DNA of 22,060 nt from a virus, in IMG/VR virus record IMGVR_UViG_3300033979_000147, positions 1-22,060 of that record; one strand, written 5' to 3'. Every line of letters starts with the position of its first letter. Position 1 is the first letter of the stretch. The position numbers and the translations under genes were made by a program. Of this stretch, positions 20,740 to 22,060 are shown piece after piece. The notes under the pieces are model-generated. The model was given only the letters and a program-made list of their open reading frames with translations. It searched no databases and was not told the DNA's origin.

Positions 20740-20768
20740 AGACTAGACGCGCGCACGTAGGTTGTCAA
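20740..20768 (-). promoter_or_regulatory. Strong leftward early promoter of the 17-20 kb operon
   Basis: On the minus strand, a perfect TTGACA (20768-20763), exactly 17 bp, then TAGTCT (20745-20740; 4 of 6). Predicted start near 20733, leader about 27 nt, containing CTGGAG. It faces away from the iteron region, which lies just upstream and could regulate it. Confidence 0.7.
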
Positions 20769-20811
20769 GAATTATCTTACAAATAATAGTGGCCTCCAGC
20801 GCGTAGCATTT

Positions 20812-20918
20812 TGTGGGTCATGTGGGTCATGGTGTGGGTCATGGAATGCGGGCAGATTGCCCACGCGCAAAGGCCTGAAAACATAGGGCGCGGAGGGGGT
20901 TGTGGGCAATGTGGGTCG
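20812..20918 (-). repeat. Left iteron cluster, minus-oriented 9-mers
   Basis: TGTGGGTCA at 20812-20820 and 20821-20829 (abutting), another at 20833-20841, then TGTGGGCAA at 20901-20909 abutting TGTGGGTCG at 20910-20918. These are reverse complements of the TTGCCCACA/TGACCCACA units on the right. A single plus-oriented TTGCCCACG lies at 20857-20865. They sit between the leftward promoter and the AT-rich tract. Confidence 0.8.
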
Positions 20919-20970
20919 TGGTTTCTGTTTATAGTTAAGAAAAATAATATACTGTATGGATATACAGCAT
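20919..20970. other. AT-rich tract, candidate unwinding element
   Basis: Runs from GTTTCTGTTTATAG through AAGAAAAATAATATAC into the LexA-like box. It is far more AT-rich than the surrounding GC-rich phage DNA. A TATACT at 20948-20953 could serve as a -10 for a rightward transcript, but no good -35 is present. Confidence 0.5.
20952..20967. promoter_or_regulatory. LexA/SOS-box-like operator
   Basis: CTGTATGGATATACAG is a perfect CTGT-N8-ACAG palindrome; the wider 20-mer differs from the E. coli LexA consensus TACTGTATATATATACAGTA at three positions. It lies in the AT-rich tract between the two iteron arms and overlaps a possible -10 (TATACT). An additional CTGTAT half-site is present on the minus strand at 20974-20969. 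Confidence 0.6.
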
Positions 20971-21018
20971 ACAGCGCGTAGCGCTCGCACCGTTGGAGCC
21001 GCGCCGATTTTTTTTCGA

Positions 21019-21240
21019 TGACCACATTGCCCACATGACCCACAACACGACTTCGCGCGCCATGACCCACATTGCCCACAACACGACTTGAAAACAGATT
21101 GCCCACATTGCCCACAACACGACTTGAAAACAGATTGCCCACATTGCCCACAACACGACTTGAAAACAGATTGCCCACATTGCCCACAAGCTGACGGGCT
21201 GCTAGCTGGCAGCGCGTGGGTCATGCCCACATTGCCCACC
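21019..21240 (+). repeat. Right iteron cluster, plus-oriented 9-mer pairs
   Basis: Abutting pairs of 9-mers, T(T/G)(G/A)CCCACA, begin at 21027, 21063, 21099, 21135 and 21171: five pairs with an exact 36 bp period. An 8 bp variant TGACCACA precedes at 21019-21026. At the right end, CGTGGGTCA (minus, 21215-21223) faces ATGCCCACA (21223-21231) and TTGCCCACC (21232-21240). Confidence 0.85.
21034..21189 (+). repeat. 36 bp tandem repeat array
   Basis: Three identical 36 bp units at 21070-21105, 21106-21141 and 21142-21177, each carrying CATTGCCCACAACACGACTT then GAAAACAGATTGCCCA. They are preceded by a diverged unit of the same length (21034-21069) and followed by a 12 bp partial copy. Because 36 is divisible by 3, the array is open in several frames, which creates spurious repeat proteins. 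Confidence 0.95.
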
Positions 21241-21427
21241 ACGCCCAGGCTGAATGCAAACGGGAATCATTTGCAACTGAGGGGGTGGGCCGGCCCGCGC
21301 GAGGGTTGTACCTGGTACGTAGGGGTTGCACAAAATTTTTTTATTTTTTCAGCAAACAACTATTGCCTTACAGCCCGCACGCAACTATCCTCGCGTGGCG
21401 ATGTCTGACGTGATGCGCACGTAGCGA
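21241..21427. other. Gene-free spacer with palindromes and a T-rich tract
   Basis: No credible gene on either strand. It contains GGGCCGGCCC (21287-21296), the inverted repeat GTACC-T-GGTAC (21308-21318) and an A/T run around 21332-21349 (AAAATTTTTTTATTTTTT). The T-run is not directly behind a stable hairpin, so it is not called as a terminator. It may help open or bend DNA between the iteron array and the terminase promoter. Confidence 0.4.
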
Positions 21428-21528
21428 CCGGGAGGTAGCTGAAGGGCTTAACCCCCTTGCCCACCATCTAAGGCAATCTCCGCCCCGGCACACAGGCTCG
21501 ACGGATGTTCGAGATCGCGGCCTCCCGG
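21428..21528 (+). ncRNA. Candidate structured RNA element
   Basis: CCGGGAGG (21428-21435) and CCTCCCGG (21521-21528) form an 8 bp closing stem over ~85 nt. Inside are CTCGA/TCGAG (21497-21501 with 21509-21513, 7 nt loop), TTGCC/GGCAA (21457-21461 with 21472-21476), and AAGGG/CCCTT (21442-21446 with 21454-21458), the last two competing for TT. It is too long and lacks D- and anticodon-arm features for a tRNA. No promoter or strand is established; plus strand is assumed because it leads toward the terminase gene. Confidence 0.3.
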
Positions 21529-21549
21529 CAGGACAACCCTGCACATCGC

Positions 21550-21578
21550 TTGTCAATTCCTTACGCGCACGGTACTGT
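21550..21578 (+). promoter_or_regulatory. Rightward promoter of the terminase gene
   Basis: TTGTCA (21550-21555), 17 bp, TACTGT (21573-21578). The -10 ends 6 bp before the ATG at 21585, so a start 6-7 bp downstream would make the mRNA leaderless. The layout matches the VRR-NUC promoter (TTGTCA-N17-TAGGAT-N7-ATG). Confidence 0.5.
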
Positions 21579-21584
21579 TGCGAC

Positions 21585-22060
21585 ATGTTCAAATCGCTCC
21601 CGTATGAGCCACGCGAGTTAAAGGCCACAGAGGCCCGCCTTCAGGCGATTTATGACGCTGCCGCGCTCGGGTTGAAGGGTGATAGCCTTGCCCTGGCGGC
21701 GGGGATGTTGCCAGCGGAGTTCCGCCGACTATGCCAAATGGACCCCCTCGCCCAGATGGCGGAGGCTAAGGGTCGTGCAGACAGCGAATTTGAGGCCGCG
21801 AACCAACTGCGTCTGGCGGCTCGAAATGGCGATTCAAAGGCTTCTTTGGCAATCCTCCAGCATGTGCATGGCTGGGTGGCGAAGCAGCAGGTGCAGGTCG
21901 ATGTCAAGCAGCAGATCAGCGTCATCGCGGCGCTGCAAGAGGCGGAGTCTCGCGTCATCGAGGGCCGAGTGGTGTCGGATACACCGGCTGCACTGAGCCA
22001 CACCCCCGCACCCATCACCCGCGCGACCCCTGCGCTGACGGCAGAGTATGCAACTACCGA
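21585..22060 (+). CDS. terS: Terminase small subunit-like protein, 3' truncated by window edge
   Basis: Open from ATG 21585 to the window end (158 codons). It starts MFKSLPYEPRELKATEARLQ and continues with the DNA-recognition type segment LKGDSLALAAGMLPAEFRRL, then AQMAEAKGRADSEFEAANQL and a helical oligomerisation-like stretch (LAILQHVHGWVAKQQVQVDV, then KQQISVIAALQEAESRVIEG) before a Pro/Thr-rich tail. This is the usual layout of phage small terminases, which recognise the packaging site and recruit the large subunit. No upstream in-frame start exists and there is no Shine-Dalgarno. It begins the rightward packaging operon that probably continues into head genes outside the window. Confidence 0.75.
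   Translation, partial: MFKSLPYEPRELKATEARLQAIYDAAALGLKGDSLALAAGMLPAEFRRLCQMDPLAQMAEAKGRADSEFEAANQLRLAARNGDSKASLAILQHVHGWVAKQQVQVDVKQQISVIAALQEAESRVIEGRVVSDTPAALSHTPAPITRATPALTAEYATT

Larger units (their letters stand above)
20812..21240. other. Candidate replication origin with inverted iteron arrays flanking an AT-rich tract
   Basis: About 18 copies of a 9-mer close to the high-GC DnaA box TTGTCCACA occur here, oriented mainly leftward on the left and rightward on the right, around an AT-rich stretch (about 20919-20970, plus T8 at 21008-21015). Arrays of direct iterons next to an AT-rich unwinding element are the hallmark of plasmid and phage origins. The region is otherwise gene-free and lies at the divergence between leftward early and rightward packaging genes. 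Origin function is inference; the repeats themselves are seen directly. Confidence 0.55.

Noticed and set aside
21034-21189. CRISPR array
   Set aside because: The 36 bp units are directly tandem with no spacers between them, and no cas gene is present.
20772-21242. Leftward open frames rich in CGQCGQSVFKSC or MWAMWAIC repeats
   Set aside because: They arise because the 36 bp repeat and 9-mers are multiples of three, so several frames are open. They lack ribosome sites and run across the iterons and AT-rich core.
21088-21408. Rightward frame with three KTDCPHCPQHDL units, zinc-ribbon-like
   Set aside because: It begins at TTG inside the repeat array with no ribosome site, and the CPHCP pattern is just the translation of the TTGCCCACA iterons. 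The tail has no recognisable domain.
21428-21528. tRNA gene
   Set aside because: The closing stem is 8 bp, the total is about 101 nt, and no D-arm GG, 7 nt anticodon loop or matching T-arm stem can be drawn.
21368-21628. 86-residue leftward frame opposite the terminase start
   Set aside because: It covers the terminase promoter and the candidate RNA element, has no ribosome site and no recognisable motif.

Overview
This window is about half of the genome of a tailed double-stranded DNA phage (Caudoviricetes) of a Gram-negative host. A podovirus-like virion is likely. The evidence is a C-terminal fragment resembling P22 gp10-type DNA-stabilisation proteins, a head-binding-type tail fibre N terminus, three large ejection-type proteins, a holin/endolysin/two-component spanin lysis set, a complete phage replication set and, at the right edge, a terminase small-subunit-like gene. 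Spanins with a lipobox, AAGGAG ribosome sites and TTGACA-N17-TAnnnT promoters point to a proteobacterial host. No integrase, tRNA or host gene is visible. Genes are packed with 1-8 bp overlaps (ATGA, GTGA, TAATG), and several small genes are supported mainly by this coupling.

Layout. (1) 3-6975, rightward: tail and virion genes, comprising a DNA-stabilisation-like fragment, a protein with a beta-sandwich-like C terminus, a tail fibre, a glycine-rich adhesin-like protein, a small virion protein, a GNAT acetyltransferase, and ejection-type proteins of 257, 408 and 635 residues. (2) 6986-8394, rightward: lysis cassette with a holin candidate, two small membrane/coiled-coil proteins, an M15 peptidase endolysin, Rz and a nested Rz1. 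(3) 8334-9755, rightward: an HEXXH metallopeptidase-like protein and an HTH-metallophosphoesterase. (4) 9726-11507, leftward: VRR-NUC nuclease, SNF2-type helicase and a small protein. (5) 11537-17714, rightward: PD-(D/E)XK Fe-S nuclease (DUF2800-like), a putative ssDNA-binding protein, family A DNA polymerase and a primase-helicase. Units 4 and 5 diverge from a promoter pair whose -35 boxes lie on the same palindrome. (6) 17719-20706, leftward: nine or ten small genes including a sliding-clamp-like protein, a DUF3310 protein, an exported protein and a Trp/Arg-rich 40-residue protein. (7) 20707-21584: an 878 bp control region. (8) 21585 to the end, rightward: terminase small subunit.

The most interesting part is the control region. 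It holds about 18 copies of a 9-mer (TTGCCCACA/TGACCCACA, close to a high-GC DnaA box), arranged as abutting head-to-tail pairs. On the right, five pairs recur exactly every 36 bp; on the left, pairs face the opposite way. Between them lie an AT-rich tract and a near-consensus LexA/SOS box. I read this as a candidate iteron origin combined with a transcription control centre: leftward early promoter on one side, rightward packaging promoter on the other, with the latter apparently giving a leaderless terminase mRNA. Other unusual features are a hairpin that would bridge a distant Shine-Dalgarno to the polymerase start codon, and Leu at the position equivalent to E. coli Pol I Phe762. All family assignments were made by eye from motifs; no search was run.
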